Below are positions 34,325 to 44,410 of a stretch of DNA of 64,000 nucleotides, piece by piece (the first letter of the stretch is position 1; every line of letters starts with the position of its first letter). This stretch comes from JAVWMQ01 sp036646055 (GTDB lineage Bacteria > Bacillota > Clostridia > Peptostreptococcales > Anaerovoracaceae). Below the pieces are notes generated by a model. That model was not told the DNA's origin. It did no database searches and saw only the letters and a list, made by a program, of their open reading frames with translations. The stretch covers positions 161,543 through 225,542 of the forward strand of contig JAVXMY010000003.1 of the NCBI GenBank assembly GCA_036646055.1, given 5' to 3'. The position numbers and the translations under genes were made by a program.

Positions 34325-37002
34325 ATTTTTTTCTCCACCATAGCAAGTCTATCTATAACTTTGCCTAGCATTTCTTCATACTTAGCCTGTTTAGCTTTTT
34401 CTTCATTAATCTTAGTTTCCGGTGCTTTATTTACAAACCCAGGGTTTGAAAGCATTTTTGTAACACGCATTACTTCCCCTTCAAGCTTTTTCTTTTCCTT
34501 AGTTAATCTTTCGAATTCAACAGCAAAATCAACTAGCTCATCTAATGGAATAAAGATTTCAGCACCTGTAACTACAGCACTCATAGCTTCATCTGGCGCA
34601 TCTTCTTTAGATGTAATATATTCAACATCTGTAATATTAGCAATCTTTTTAATGTATCTTTCACCTGCTTTTGCAATTTCAAGTTTATCACCTGTTGCAA
34701 GAATTATTGCTGAAAGTTTTCTACTAGGAGGAGCATCCGCTTCAACTCTAATATTTCTAATAGCCTTAATTGCTTCCATAGCAGCAGTTAGCTTAACAGT
34801 TTCAGCCTCATAAGTTTTCCTATCATCGTATACTGGCCAAGATTCTAAGATTAATAAATTATCTTTATTATCCTCTTTAACCTTGCCCTTTGGAAGATAA
34901 GTCCATATTTCTTCTGTAATGTATGGCATAAATGGATGAAGCATTTTAAGCATATCTTTAAGAGCTTTTACTAGAACCATTCTAGCAACTTTCTTGTCCT
35001 CTTCATCATCGCCGTAAAGTCTTCCCTTTACAATTTCAATATACCAGTCACAGTACTCATTCCAAATAACATCGTTAACTCTCTGAGCAGCCAATGATAA
35101 ATCAAACTTATCCATTGTCTCTTTAACATATTTAGCTGCATCATTAACTCTTGAGAATATCCATTTATCTTCATCTTGAAGTTTATCTGTATTTTCATCT
35201 GCAAGTTCAAAGAAGTTTCCGTCTTCATCTTGTAAATTCATAATTACAAATCTAGATGCATTCCAAAGTTTGTTTGCAAAGTTTCTAGATGCCTCTAGCT
35301 TGTCTAACTGAAATCTCATATCATTACCTGGTGTAATACCTGAAATAAGCATAAATCTTAATGCATCGGCGCCAACCTGATCAATGACTTCAAGGGGATC
35401 TATACCATTGCCTAGGGATTTACTCATTTTTCTTCCTTCAGCATCTCTAACTAATCCATGAACATAAACATGTTCAAATGGAACTTGACCTGTCATCTCA
35501 AGAGCAGAGAATACCATTCTAACAACCCAGAAGAATATAATGTCATATCCTGTTACTAAAACATTAGTTGGATAGAAATAATCTAAGTCAGGAGTCTTTT
35601 CTGGCCAGCCCATAGTTGAGAAAGGCCATAGTGCTGATGAGAACCAAGTGTCTAATACATCTTCATCTTGAGTAATTTTACTGCTTCCACATTTACTACA
35701 TTTAGTAGGAGCCTCCTTAGCTACCATTATTTCACCACAGTCGTCACAGTAGTAAGCTGGAATTCTATGTCCCCACCAAAGCTGTCTTGAAATACACCAG
35801 TCTCTAATTCCTTCTAACCAATGGGTGTATATTTTTTCAAATCTATCAGGAACGTGTTTTAATTTTCCTGATTTAGCTGCTTCTAATGCCGGCTTGGCTA
35901 GTTCTTCCATTGAAACAAACCACTGGTCAGATAACATTGGTTCAACAACAGTTTTACATCTATAACATTCGCCAGTTGGAATAACAAGATCTTCAGTTTT
36001 TACTAAAAATCCAGCTCCATCTAAGTCAGCAACAAATGCTTTTCTACATTCAAACCTATTCATCCCTTCATATTTGCCAGCCATATCAGTCATATTAGCC
36101 TCTAAATCGATACATGATGGTGTTTCCAGATTGTGTCTCTGCCCAACTTCAAAGTCGTTAACATCGTGGGCTGGTGTGATTTTAACAGCTCCTGTTCCCT
36201 TCTCTGGATCTGGATATATATCTGCTATAACTGGGATTTCACGATTGATAATTGGAATGATAACATTCTTACCAACCATATCCTTATATCTTTCATCATC
36301 TGGATGAACAGCAATTGCAACGTCAGCAAAAATTGTCTCCGGTCTACTTGTTGCAATAACAATGCCTTCACCACCATCAGCTGCTGGATATCTAAAGTAC
36401 CAGTACTTACCGTTTTTATCATCGTGTTCAACTTCAGCATCAGACAAAGATGTTCCACAAACCGGACACCAGTTAATTAGCCTGTTGCCTTTATAAATCA
36501 ATCCTTTTTCGTACAATTTAATAAATGCTTCTTTAACTGCAACATTGCAGCCTTCATCCATTGTGAATCTTTCTCTTTCCCAATCGCAAGAGTCCCCAAG
36601 TTTACGGCACTGTTCAGTAATTTTACCGCCGTACAGTTCTTTCCATTCCCATGCATGTTTAAGAAATTCTTCTCTGCCTATTTCATCTTTAGAGATTCCC
36701 TCTTGTCTAAGTTTCTCAACAACCTTTACCTCAGTTGCAATACTTGCATGGTCACTACCTGGAAGCCATAATGCTGAATAACCTTCCATTCTCTTGTATC
36801 TTATTAATACATCCTGAAGAGTATGGTCTAATGCATGTCCCATATGAAGCTGTCCTGTAATATTTGGTGGCGGCATAACAATAGTAAACGGTTTTTTATC
36901 CTTGTCTACTTCTGCTCTAAATGCACCCTTAGTTTCCCATGTTTCATAAATTCTTTCTTCAAATTCATGGGGATTATATGTTTTAGCTAAATTTTTTCCC
37001 AT
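34321..37002 (-). CDS. valS: Valine--tRNA ligase
   Basis: Charges tRNA-Val. It has 893 residues. Class I signatures are HMGH in PPNITGQLHMGHALDHT and KMSKS in EGRKMSKSLGNGIDP. A zinc-ribbon-like CPVCGTSLSDAE and a second CDDCGE...CSKCGSSK lie in the editing/insert region, and a C-terminal coiled coil (LTKEKKKLEGEVMRVTKML) ends the protein, as in other ValRS. It is the first gene of the long operon to miaB and is controlled by the T-box leader upstream, so valine starvation should raise expression of the whole operon unless internal promoters exist. Confidence 0.97.
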   Translation of the reverse strand: MGKNLAKTYNPHEFEERIYETWETKGAFRAEVDKDKKPFTIVMPPPNITGQLHMGHALDHTLQDVLIRYKRMEGYSALWLPGSDHASIATEVKVVEKLRQEGISKDEIGREEFLKHAWEWKELYGGKITEQCRKLGDSCDWERERFTMDEGCNVAVKEAFIKLYEKGLIYKGNRLINWCPVCGTSLSDAEVEHDDKNGKYWYFRYPAADGGEGIVIATSRPETIFADVAIAVHPDDERYKDMVGKNVIIPIINREIPVIADIYPDPEKGTGAVKITPAHDVNDFEVGQRHNLETPSCIDLEANMTDMAGKYEGMNRFECRKAFVADLDGAGFLVKTEDLVIPTGECYRCKTVVEPMLSDQWFVSMEELAKPALEAAKSGKLKHVPDRFEKIYTHWLEGIRDWCISRQLWWGHRIPAYYCDDCGEIMVAKEAPTKCSKCGSSKITQDEDVLDTWFSSALWPFSTMGWPEKTPDLDYFYPTNVLVTGYDIIFFWVVRMVFSALEMTGQVPFEHVYVHGLVRDAEGRKMSKSLGNGIDPLEVIDQVGADALRFMLISGITPGNDMRFQLDKLEASRNFANKLWNASRFVIMNLQDEDGNFFELADENTDKLQDEDKWIFSRVNDAAKYVKETMDKFDLSLAAQRVNDVIWNEYCDWYIEIVKGRLYGDDEEDKKVARMVLVKALKDMLKMLHPFMPYITEEIWTYLPKGKVKEDNKDNLLILESWPVYDDRKTYEAETVKLTAAMEAIKAIRNIRVEADAPPSRKLSAIILATGDKLEIAKAGERYIKKIANITDVEYITSKEDAPDEAMSAVVTGAEIFIPLDELVDFAVEFERLTKEKKKLEGEVMRVTKMLSNPGFVNKAPETKINEEKAKQAKYEEMLGKVIDRLAMVEKKI

Positions 37003-37026
37003 TGTAATTCTCCTTATTTTATATGA

Positions 37027-37250
37027 TTTTACATAATAAAAAATCGTCCTCTAGATTACTAAAGGACGAATATTTCCGCGGTACCACCTTTATTCTGAAA
37101 CCAAAAGTTTCAGCACTTAATTAATAATATTTGAGCTCCAAAGCAACCTTCAACAAACGCTTATCCCGGAAATCTCTCAGCCACGAATTTCCGTCTCTCA
37201 AGGGGCTATTTATCTACTCCTCTTCTTCATCACTCTATTAAATATTTACA
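37027..37250 (-). promoter_or_regulatory. T-box leader of valS
   Basis: The minus strand shows the Stem I start GATGAAGAAGAGGAGTA near 37215-37230, the T-box sequence AGGTGGTACCGCG at 37078-37090, and an intrinsic terminator TCGTCCT / AGGACGA at 37044-37069 followed by six T. Uncharged tRNA-Val should stabilise the antiterminator. GTT triplets in the proposed specifier region fit valine, but I cannot fix the specifier loop by eye. Confidence 0.9.
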
Positions 37251-37504
37251 GTTAATTATATTGTTTTTTTTGGTAAAAGTCAATGTAAAATACATCACCC
37301 AACTTATCTTTAAAAATATGTATTAGGATGGTTACAAAATTGTAATAATTAAATTATCTGATTTTTCTGTCTTTTCCACCTTTGCCATGATATAATGGGT
37401 CAACAAAAGTATTTGTTAGTTGTAAAAACAACATACATTTACTTTTATTTCATTTACACTGAATGTATGTTTATAAAAAAGAATAAGAAAGTAGGAGGTG
37501 CAAA
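37251..37504 (+). promoter_or_regulatory. Promoter and operator-like repeats upstream of hcp
   Basis: TATAAT at 37391-37396 is the likely -10 box, with no strong -35 box. Inside the expected leader are a perfect inverted repeat ACATACATT (37431-37439) / AATGTATGT (37462-37470) and a shorter GTTGT-aaaa-ACAAC just before it. These may be operators for a nitrosative-stress regulator or an mRNA hairpin. The ribosome site AGGAGG precedes the ATG. Confidence 0.5.
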
Positions 37505-39106
37505 ATGAGTATGTTTTGTTATCAGTGTCAAGAAACGGCAAAGTGCAGTGGATGCACCGTAGTAGGAGTTTGCGGTAAATCCGAACAGGTTGCTAAACTT
37601 CAAGATTTATTAATTTATATAAGTAAGGGAATTTCCTATCTTGTATATGAGGGTAATATTAACGTTACCAAAATTGACCATGTAAATCATCAAGTACTAA
37701 AAAGTCTATTTATGACTATTACTAATGCTAACTTTGATGAAAAGGCTTTGGAAGATCAAATTCTTAAAATGCTACACCTTAGAGATGATTTAAGAGGATA
37801 TTTCGATTTAGATACAACTGTTGATTCAGTCAGTTTCATAGTAAATTCTAAAGAAGAAATGTTACAAAAGGCAGAATCAGTAGGAGTGTTATCAACAGAG
37901 GACGAAGATATTCGTTCACTTAGAGAAATGATTATTTATGGTGTTAAAGGAATTGCAGCTTACGCTCATCACGCATTAAATTTAAAAAGGGAAAATGATG
38001 ATATTTATAAATTCATTTATAAAGCTTTGGCAAGTACCTTAGACGACTCTCTTTCACTTGAGGATTTAGTATCTCTAACATTAGAAACTGGCCAATATGG
38101 TGTAGAAGTAATGGCTCTATTAGACGAAGCTAATACAAGTAAATATGGCCATCCAGAAATGACTTCTGTAAATATAGGTGTTAAAAACAAACCTGGTATT
38201 TTAATTACAGGTCACGATTTAACAGATTTAGAGCAGTTATTAGAACAAACAAAAGATATGGGAGTAGATGTGTATTCTCATGGAGAAATGCTTCCAGCCC
38301 ATTACTATCCTTTATTTAAAAATTATGATCACTTCGTAGGTAACTATGGAAACGCTTGGTGGAAACAATTAGAAGAATTTGAAACCTTCAATGGACCAAT
38401 TCTATTTACAACAAACTGTATTGTCCCACCTCGTAATGAAACAATCAAAAATAGAATTTTTACTTCAGGTGCTAGTGGTTTCCCAGGCTGTAAACATATC
38501 GAAAGTGATTTAAATGGAAATAAGGATTTTTCAGAAATTATTAGTTTAGCTCAAAAATGTGATCCTCCTATTGAAATAGAACATGGAGATATTGTTGGCG
38601 GTTTTGCTCATAATCAGGTATTCGCCTTAGCCGATAAAGTTGTTCAGGCTATTAAATCAGGAGCAATTAAAGAGTTCTATGTTATGGCAGGATGTGATGG
38701 AAGAATGCAATCTAGACAGTACTACACAGATTTTGCAAAATCACTTCCAAATGATACAGTTATTCTAACAGCAGGCTGTGCAAAGTACAGATACAATAAA
38801 TTAGATTTAGGTGATATTGGAGGTATCCCAAGAGTATTAGACGCAGGACAGTGTAACGACTCCTATTCATTAGCTCTAATTGCATTAAAGCTAAAAGAAG
38901 TCTTCCAACTTGAAGATATTAACAAGTTACCTATCGTATATAATATTGCTTGGTATGAACAAAAAGCGGTTATCGTATTATTAGCCTTGCTATACCTTGG
39001 AGTCAAAGACATCCACCTAGGGCCTACCCTACCTGGTTTCTTATCTCCAAATGTAGTAAAAGTCTTAGTTGATAATTTCGGAATATCAGGACCTGTTGAA
39101 CTATAA
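37505..39106 (+). CDS. hcp: Hybrid cluster protein (hydroxylamine reductase)
   Basis: Iron-sulfur protein that reduces hydroxylamine and, in current understanding, nitric oxide. It has 533 residues. The N-terminal cluster cysteines are C5, C8, C17 and C23 (C-x2-C-x8-C-x5-C), the class II spacing, with an extra C14. Hybrid-cluster ligands are visible in ITGHDLTDL, SHGEMLPAHYY, SGASGFPGCKH, MAGCDGR, AGCAKYRYNK and GQCNDSYS. It is a single-gene plus-strand unit in a minus-strand region. An NADH-dependent partner reductase (Hcr) is not adjacent, as is usual in Clostridia. Confidence 0.97.
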   Translation: MSMFCYQCQETAKCSGCTVVGVCGKSEQVAKLQDLLIYISKGISYLVYEGNINVTKIDHVNHQVLKSLFMTITNANFDEKALEDQILKMLHLRDDLRGYFDLDTTVDSVSFIVNSKEEMLQKAESVGVLSTEDEDIRSLREMIIYGVKGIAAYAHHALNLKRENDDIYKFIYKALASTLDDSLSLEDLVSLTLETGQYGVEVMALLDEANTSKYGHPEMTSVNIGVKNKPGILITGHDLTDLEQLLEQTKDMGVDVYSHGEMLPAHYYPLFKNYDHFVGNYGNAWWKQLEEFETFNGPILFTTNCIVPPRNETIKNRIFTSGASGFPGCKHIESDLNGNKDFSEIISLAQKCDPPIEIEHGDIVGGFAHNQVFALADKVVQAIKSGAIKEFYVMAGCDGRMQSRQYYTDFAKSLPNDTVILTAGCAKYRYNKLDLGDIGGIPRVLDAGQCNDSYSLALIALKLKEVFQLEDINKLPIVYNIAWYEQKAVIVLLALLYLGVKDIHLGPTLPGFLSPNVVKVLVDNFGISGPVEL

Positions 39107-39115
39107 AAGTTTTCA

Positions 39116-39146
39116 AAAAAACTGGGAATTTAATCCCAGTTTTTTA
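39116..39146. terminator. Bidirectional terminator between hcp and the sensor kinase
   Basis: Stem AACTGGGA / TCCCAGTT with a 6-base loop, with an A run on one side and a T run on the other. It serves hcp on the plus strand and the sensor kinase, whose stop overlaps it, on the minus strand. Confidence 0.88.
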
Positions 39147-41855
39147 TTTATAAATTTCTTTGATTAATACACTATAAAGTTCTTCAACTACTATAGGTTT
39201 AGATAGATGCTGATTCATTCCAGCACTTTTACTTTCCCTAACATCTTCTTTAAAGGCGTTAGCTGTCATTGCAATAATAGGAACAGTCTTTCCATATTCA
39301 CTATGAAGTTCTCTTATGGCTCTAGCAGCTTCTAAGCCACCCATAACTGGCATTCTAATATCCATTAATATGGCATCATACAAGACTTCTTCTTTAGAAA
39401 TTACTTTTACAGCCTCTAATCCATTTACCACTTCATCTACCACTACACCTTCTCTTTCCAAAAGCTTAGTAGCAACCAATCTATTCATAGGGTGATCTTC
39501 CACAATAAGAATGCGTTTGCCCTTGAGACTTTTACCACAATCTAAAGTTTTATTTACAAATAATTGTTTATCAGTGCAAAGCTGAAAATCCAGTTTTATT
39601 TCAAACTCCGTTCCCTGTCCAATAACACTGTTAACAGAAATTGTTCCACCCATAAGATCAACAATATTCTTAACAATTGCAAGACCTAAGCCTGTTCCCT
39701 CGCCATAGTTTTCTTCCTGTGCAAAAGGATCAAACATATTATTTTGAAAGTCTTCGCTCATTCCAACACCAGTATCTCTTACCTTAATTATCACATTAGC
39801 AAAACTATCCTCCTGATTAGTTTTTATTAATTCACAAAAAACCATTCCTCCAGTTGGCGTAAATTTAATGCCATTAGTAATAAGATTTATTAATAATTCT
39901 ATCATCCTAACTTTGTCAATTAAGGCACACATGTCATCAATTTCTATTAGTTTAAACCCAAAGTTAATATCCTTTTCAACAGCCCTTGGACTTACTACTG
40001 TTTCCACATGCTTAATAATTTCAGATATATAAGTCGGTGATAAATTTAATTGCATTTTATCATTTTCTATTTTAGACATGTCTAAAACATTGTTAATTAG
40101 ATCAGACAAGTGATTTGCAGACATATTAATCTTACTCATATAACTTAATATTTCTGCCTTGGTTAAATCATCATTAATACCAATATTAGAAAACCCAATA
40201 ATTGCATTCATTGGTGTCCTTATATCGTGGCTAACCTGGGATAAAAAGTCACTCTTGGCCTTATCTGCCTTCTGTAATAAATCGTTTTTTTCATTACTTG
40301 ACTTAGCTAATATTACCATTAAGATCAAAAGGAAAAAAAGCACAAGTACTATTGAAATAATAAGAATTGTCCATCCAGTATGTTTGTAAAACGCCAAGAC
40401 CCAAAATTCTTCTTCCGAAACATCTTTAGCAGCTGCAACTAACATTTCCTGAATATTGTTTTCAGAGTAATTAGTTAAACTTTTATTTATTGCTGAAACA
40501 ATGTTCTCATTGTTTTCTCCATAAATCCCAAAACTAACATCATGTTTAAAATTAGTTAATCTAAGATTCAAATTATCATACTTATAAATTTTTAGATAGT
40601 ACTCTGCAATGTAATTGTTAATAATAGTACTGCCTATTTTTCCTTTTTTGACAGCCTCCAAGCATTCATTATAACCATCATACCAAACAACTTGATCCAT
40701 ATTCAGATAGTCTTTAAGATATTCGTTTCCATATTTAGTACCTTTAACTAGTCCTACCTTATTGTTATTTTCTTCATCTTCTGATGTAACCACAACATAC
40801 CTAAATTCCAAATATGGCTTAGATAAAGATATGTCTCGAGTTTTAGCCCAAGTCTTATCATAATAAAAATCTGTTCTAACAGCCGCTTTACTACCAAAGA
40901 ACTCTTTATTTGTTTTAATCACATTATATTCTACGCCTAGATCCTTACATATATCCTTAGCCAACTCTGGCAAGAAGCCAACATATTCGCCATCTTCAAG
41001 TCTAGACAAACTTCCTGAATCCTTAGAAAAATAAAAATCCAGTTTTTTGCGTTCTTTTAAATCTAAAATTTCCGCCTTGTTTAATGGAATAATAGCCTTA
41101 TCAGAAAAGTAATCCTTAAAAAGGTTAGAAAAGTAAGTGGGTCTTTCTATTTTAATTTTATCAATAGCCTTATCTATTTGACCCATATATTTAAAATCTT
41201 CTTTAGCTATTATGTAATTATTTATTTTATCAAATTTCTGTAACAGTTTTAGATCATCGGTTAAATCCATAATGTTTGATAACACAGCATCAACCTTACC
41301 AGCATTTAATTTCTTAAGACATTCTTCATAAGTATTATAGAAATCTAAATTCCCCTTAGAAACACCTAGTTTAAACAGTTTTTCTTTATCAACATCAAAG
41401 TCATATTGATTTTTCATTACAGCAATTTTAATATTCGCCAAGGTATCCTTATCATCATAGTATAAATCATCCCTATTCTTTGACGTCATAATTGCATTAA
41501 AAGTACCAATAATATTATTCTTACTGTATTTATACTTATCCCTAATAAAATCCGTATCCGTAACAGGCATTAATATATCAACTTCACCATTATCTAAACT
41601 CTTATATATATCCTTACTCCTATCAATCTTGACATATTCAAAATCAATATTAGAATAAATACTAATTTTATTTAGTAAATCCACTCCATATCCAACCTCT
41701 TTATCGGCTTGATTGTATTCAAAAAAACCATCAAGTGGCATAAACCCAACCTTGACAGTTTTCTTTTTAGCAACAGCAAAAGAAGGCATAGCAAATGCTG
41801 CTATAACAATTATCACTAGTGATATTATTATCCCTCTTTTTTTTAGACTCTCCAT
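39144..41855 (-). CDS. BvgS-like hybrid sensor kinase with two solute-binding domains
   Basis: A 903-residue membrane sensor. A signal peptide (about 1-29) is followed by two tandem extracytoplasmic SBP_bac_3-type domains (about 33-255 and 267-475), a single membrane helix (494-517), HisKA with phospho-acceptor H543 (VSHDIRTPMNAI), HATPase (NLITNGIKF, DTGVGMS, GTGLGLAI) and a C-terminal receiver with D832 (MDIRMPVMGG) and K in LSKP. No PAS or HPt domain is seen, so phosphotransfer must go to a partner elsewhere. The ligand is probably an amino acid or similar small solute. It lies 21 bases after folD on the same strand, with a weak ribosome site (CGGGG). Confidence 0.9.
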   Translation of the reverse strand: MESLKKRGIIISLVIIVIAAFAMPSFAVAKKKTVKVGFMPLDGFFEYNQADKEVGYGVDLLNKISIYSNIDFEYVKIDRSKDIYKSLDNGEVDILMPVTDTDFIRDKYKYSKNNIIGTFNAIMTSKNRDDLYYDDKDTLANIKIAVMKNQYDFDVDKEKLFKLGVSKGNLDFYNTYEECLKKLNAGKVDAVLSNIMDLTDDLKLLQKFDKINNYIIAKEDFKYMGQIDKAIDKIKIERPTYFSNLFKDYFSDKAIIPLNKAEILDLKERKKLDFYFSKDSGSLSRLEDGEYVGFLPELAKDICKDLGVEYNVIKTNKEFFGSKAAVRTDFYYDKTWAKTRDISLSKPYLEFRYVVVTSEDEENNNKVGLVKGTKYGNEYLKDYLNMDQVVWYDGYNECLEAVKKGKIGSTIINNYIAEYYLKIYKYDNLNLRLTNFKHDVSFGIYGENNENIVSAINKSLTNYSENNIQEMLVAAAKDVSEEEFWVLAFYKHTGWTILIISIVLVLFFLLILMVILAKSSNEKNDLLQKADKAKSDFLSQVSHDIRTPMNAIIGFSNIGINDDLTKAEILSYMSKINMSANHLSDLINNVLDMSKIENDKMQLNLSPTYISEIIKHVETVVSPRAVEKDINFGFKLIEIDDMCALIDKVRMIELLINLITNGIKFTPTGGMVFCELIKTNQEDSFANVIIKVRDTGVGMSEDFQNNMFDPFAQEENYGEGTGLGLAIVKNIVDLMGGTISVNSVIGQGTEFEIKLDFQLCTDKQLFVNKTLDCGKSLKGKRILIVEDHPMNRLVATKLLEREGVVVDEVVNGLEAVKVISKEEVLYDAILMDIRMPVMGGLEAARAIRELHSEYGKTVPIIAMTANAFKEDVRESKSAGMNQHLSKPIVVEELYSVLIKEIYK

Positions 41856-41876
41856 ATTAAAAATATACCCCGAAGG

Positions 41877-42722
41877 CTAAACTAACTTAGCCGCTTCAAT
41901 AACATGACTCATTAATATACTTGTCGTAACTGCACCAACACCTCCTGGAACTGGCGTAATAGCTGAAACCTTATGGGATACAGCATCAAAATCAACATCT
42001 CCACACATCTTACCTTCATGGGTAAAATTAATACCTACATCTATTATGACCTGCCCAGGTCTAACAAAGTTTTCCCCTACATTTGAGCGAACACCTGCCG
42101 CAGCAATAATAATGTCTGCTGCCTGAGCGATTTTGTCCATATCAATAGTCTTAGTATGACAAATTGTAACAGTAGCATTTTCCTTCATCAGCATCATAGA
42201 AACCGGTCTGCCAATAACAAGACTTCTACCTATAACCACAACCCTTTTACCACAAAGGTTAATATCATAGTGGTTCAAAATTCTAATTGCCGCCTCAGCC
42301 GTACATGGTGGATAGCCAATTGGTTTTCCCCCATAAACTCCAGCCATTGACATATCACCTATTCCGTCCATATCCTTTTTAGGATCTAGAGCGTTTCTAA
42401 CAGCGTCATCATCAATATGCTTAGGAAGTGGTCTTAAAATCAAGACACCATGAATATTTTTATCTTCATTAATGTTATGAATTTCTTGCAAAAACTCCTC
42501 AGTAGTTATTTTTTCGTTGTAGGTAAACTGCTTAGCAAAGACACCAATAGTATCTGCCCTCTTTAAGGCTCCTCTCTCATAAGCCATATCAGAAGGATTT
42601 TCACCTACACGCATAATTGCAAGCATGGGATTAATTCCCCTGCCCTTAAGATCATTAACCTGATTTATTAATTCTTTATTTAGTTTTTCGTTTACTTCTT
42701 TACCTAATAATAATTTAGCCAT
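41877..42722 (-). CDS. folD: Methylene-THF dehydrogenase/methenyl-THF cyclohydrolase
   Basis: Bifunctional enzyme linking 10-formyl- and 5,10-methylene-THF. It has 281 residues, with the catalytic-site stretch AYERGALKRADTIG (Y and K of the cyclohydrolase/dehydrogenase), DPKKDMDGIGDMSMAG, the NAD(P) loop VVIGRSLVIGRPVSMML, and TPVPGGVGAVTTS near the end. Its ATG overlaps the fhs stop by one base (TAATG). No separate fchA is present, so FolD should supply both steps between Fhs and MetF. Confidence 0.96.
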   Translation of the reverse strand: MAKLLLGKEVNEKLNKELINQVNDLKGRGINPMLAIMRVGENPSDMAYERGALKRADTIGVFAKQFTYNEKITTEEFLQEIHNINEDKNIHGVLILRPLPKHIDDDAVRNALDPKKDMDGIGDMSMAGVYGGKPIGYPPCTAEAAIRILNHYDINLCGKRVVVIGRSLVIGRPVSMMLMKENATVTICHTKTIDMDKIAQAADIIIAAAGVRSNVGENFVRPGQVIIDVGINFTHEGKMCGDVDFDAVSHKVSAITPVPGGVGAVTTSILMSHVIEAAKLV

Positions 42723-44398
42723 TAGAATAGTCCTGAAATCTTTCCTTTATTATCTACATCAATTCTTTCTGCCGCTGGGACCTTAGGTAGCCCTGGCATT
42801 GTCATAATGTTACCAGTTAAAACTACAATAAATCCTGCTCCTGCAGATACTTTTACATTTTTGATTGTAATGTCAAATCCTCTTGGAGCACATGCTAAAC
42901 CTGGATCATCACTGAAACTATATTGAGTTTTCGCAATACAAATTGGTAAATTACCAAAGCCAAGTTTTTCTAACTCTTCAATCTGCTTAGCTGCATTTTT
43001 TTCAATAACAATACCATCAGCTCTGTAAATTTTCTTAGCCACTGCTTCTATTTTTTCTGTAATTGTATCTTCTAGTTCATAAGCAAAAGTAAAATCATTT
43101 TCCTTTTCACAAAGAGTACAAACTTCCTTGGCAAGCTGAACTCCGCCTTGACCACCTTTGGCCCAAACTTCACTTAGAGCAACCTTTACTCCAAGTTCTT
43201 TGCATCTTGCTTCAACTAGGTCAAGTTCTGCCTTAGTATCTGTTGGGAAAGCATTAATTGCAACTACAGCAGGTAATTTATATACTTTAGTAATATTTTC
43301 TAAGTGCTGAAGTAAATTTGGTAGTCCCTTTTCTACAGCCTCTAGATTCTCATTGTTTAAGTCCTCCTTAGGCACTCCTCCGTGATTTTTTAGTGCCCTT
43401 ACTGTTGCCACTAAAACTACTGCATCCGGCTTTAGATCAGCCATTCTGCACTTAATATCTAGAAACTTTTCCGCCCCAAGATCAGCTGCAAACCCAGCTT
43501 CAGTAACAACGTAGTCTGCCATTTTTAGAGCCATTTTAGTAGCCATAATTGAGTTACAACCATGGGCAATATTAGCAAAAGGTCCACCATGAACAAATGC
43601 CGGCGTATGCTCTAATGTCTGAACTAAATTTGGTTTTAGTGCATCTTTTAGCAATGCAGTAGCAGCACCTTCAGCTTTAAGCATTCCTGCTGTAACTGGG
43701 TTCCCACCAAAGTCATAAGCCACAACAATTCTAGAAATTCTAGCCTTAAGGTCGTTAATATCCTTTGCTAAACATAGTATAGCCATAATCTCACTAGCAA
43801 CTGTAATATCGTACCCATCTTCTCTAGGAACTCCATTAACCTTGCCACCTAAACCATTTACAATATTTCTAAGTTGTCTATCATTCATGTCCACACATCT
43901 TTTCCATGTGATTTTTCTTGTATCGATTCCCAAATTATTTCCCTGGTGGATATGGTTATCTAACATTGCAGCAATTAAGTTATTAGCTGCTCCAATGGCA
44001 TGCATATCCCCTGTGAAATGTAAATTTATATCTTCCATAGGAACAACCTGGGCGTATCCACCACCAGCAGCTCCACCTTTAATTCCAAAAACAGGTCCAA
44101 GTGAAGGTTCTCTAAGAGCAACCATAATACTCTTGCCTTCTTTCTTTAGTCCATCAGCAAGACCAACAGTAGTAGTTGTCTTCCCTTCACCAGCTGGAGT
44201 TGGGGTAATTGCTGTTACCAAAATCAATTTACCATCTTTAACGTTCTTTTTTTCCTCCAAAATATTATAGTCAATTTTTGCTTTGTATTTACCATAATAT
44301 TCAACATAATCTTCCTTAATTCCCGCAGCTTCTGCAATATCTGCAATTTTAAGGGGTGTACTTTCTTGAGCAATCTGTATATCTGATTTAAATTCCAT
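42722..44398 (-). CDS. fhs: Formate--tetrahydrofolate ligase
   Basis: ATP-driven formylation of THF. It has 558 residues, typical for the family, with the P-loop PTPAGEGKTTTTVGLADGL and later signatures such as HTPAFVHGGPFANIAHGCNS and FGNLPICIAKTQYSFSDDP. I choose ATG 44398; the ATG at 44410 is part of ATGGAGG, whose GGAGG is the ribosome site for the later codon. It stands between metF and folD in one operon. This is the methyl-branch gene set used for reductive C1 assimilation, glycine/serine fermentation or formate use; no CODH/ACS genes are in the window. Confidence 0.97.
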   Translation of the reverse strand: MEFKSDIQIAQESTPLKIADIAEAAGIKEDYVEYYGKYKAKIDYNILEEKKNVKDGKLILVTAITPTPAGEGKTTTTVGLADGLKKEGKSIMVALREPSLGPVFGIKGGAAGGGYAQVVPMEDINLHFTGDMHAIGAANNLIAAMLDNHIHQGNNLGIDTRKITWKRCVDMNDRQLRNIVNGLGGKVNGVPREDGYDITVASEIMAILCLAKDINDLKARISRIVVAYDFGGNPVTAGMLKAEGAATALLKDALKPNLVQTLEHTPAFVHGGPFANIAHGCNSIMATKMALKMADYVVTEAGFAADLGAEKFLDIKCRMADLKPDAVVLVATVRALKNHGGVPKEDLNNENLEAVEKGLPNLLQHLENITKVYKLPAVVAINAFPTDTKAELDLVEARCKELGVKVALSEVWAKGGQGGVQLAKEVCTLCEKENDFTFAYELEDTITEKIEAVAKKIYRADGIVIEKNAAKQIEELEKLGFGNLPICIAKTQYSFSDDPGLACAPRGFDITIKNVKVSAGAGFIVVLTGNIMTMPGLPKVPAAERIDVDNKGKISGLF

Positions 44399-44410
44399 AA
44401 TGTCCTCCAA

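Noticed and set aside
34361..34813. Plus-strand open frame of 150 codons, with several like it over der, smc, rnc and folC
   Set aside because: They are antisense to conserved genes with full motifs; the long open frames come from codon bias of the real genes.
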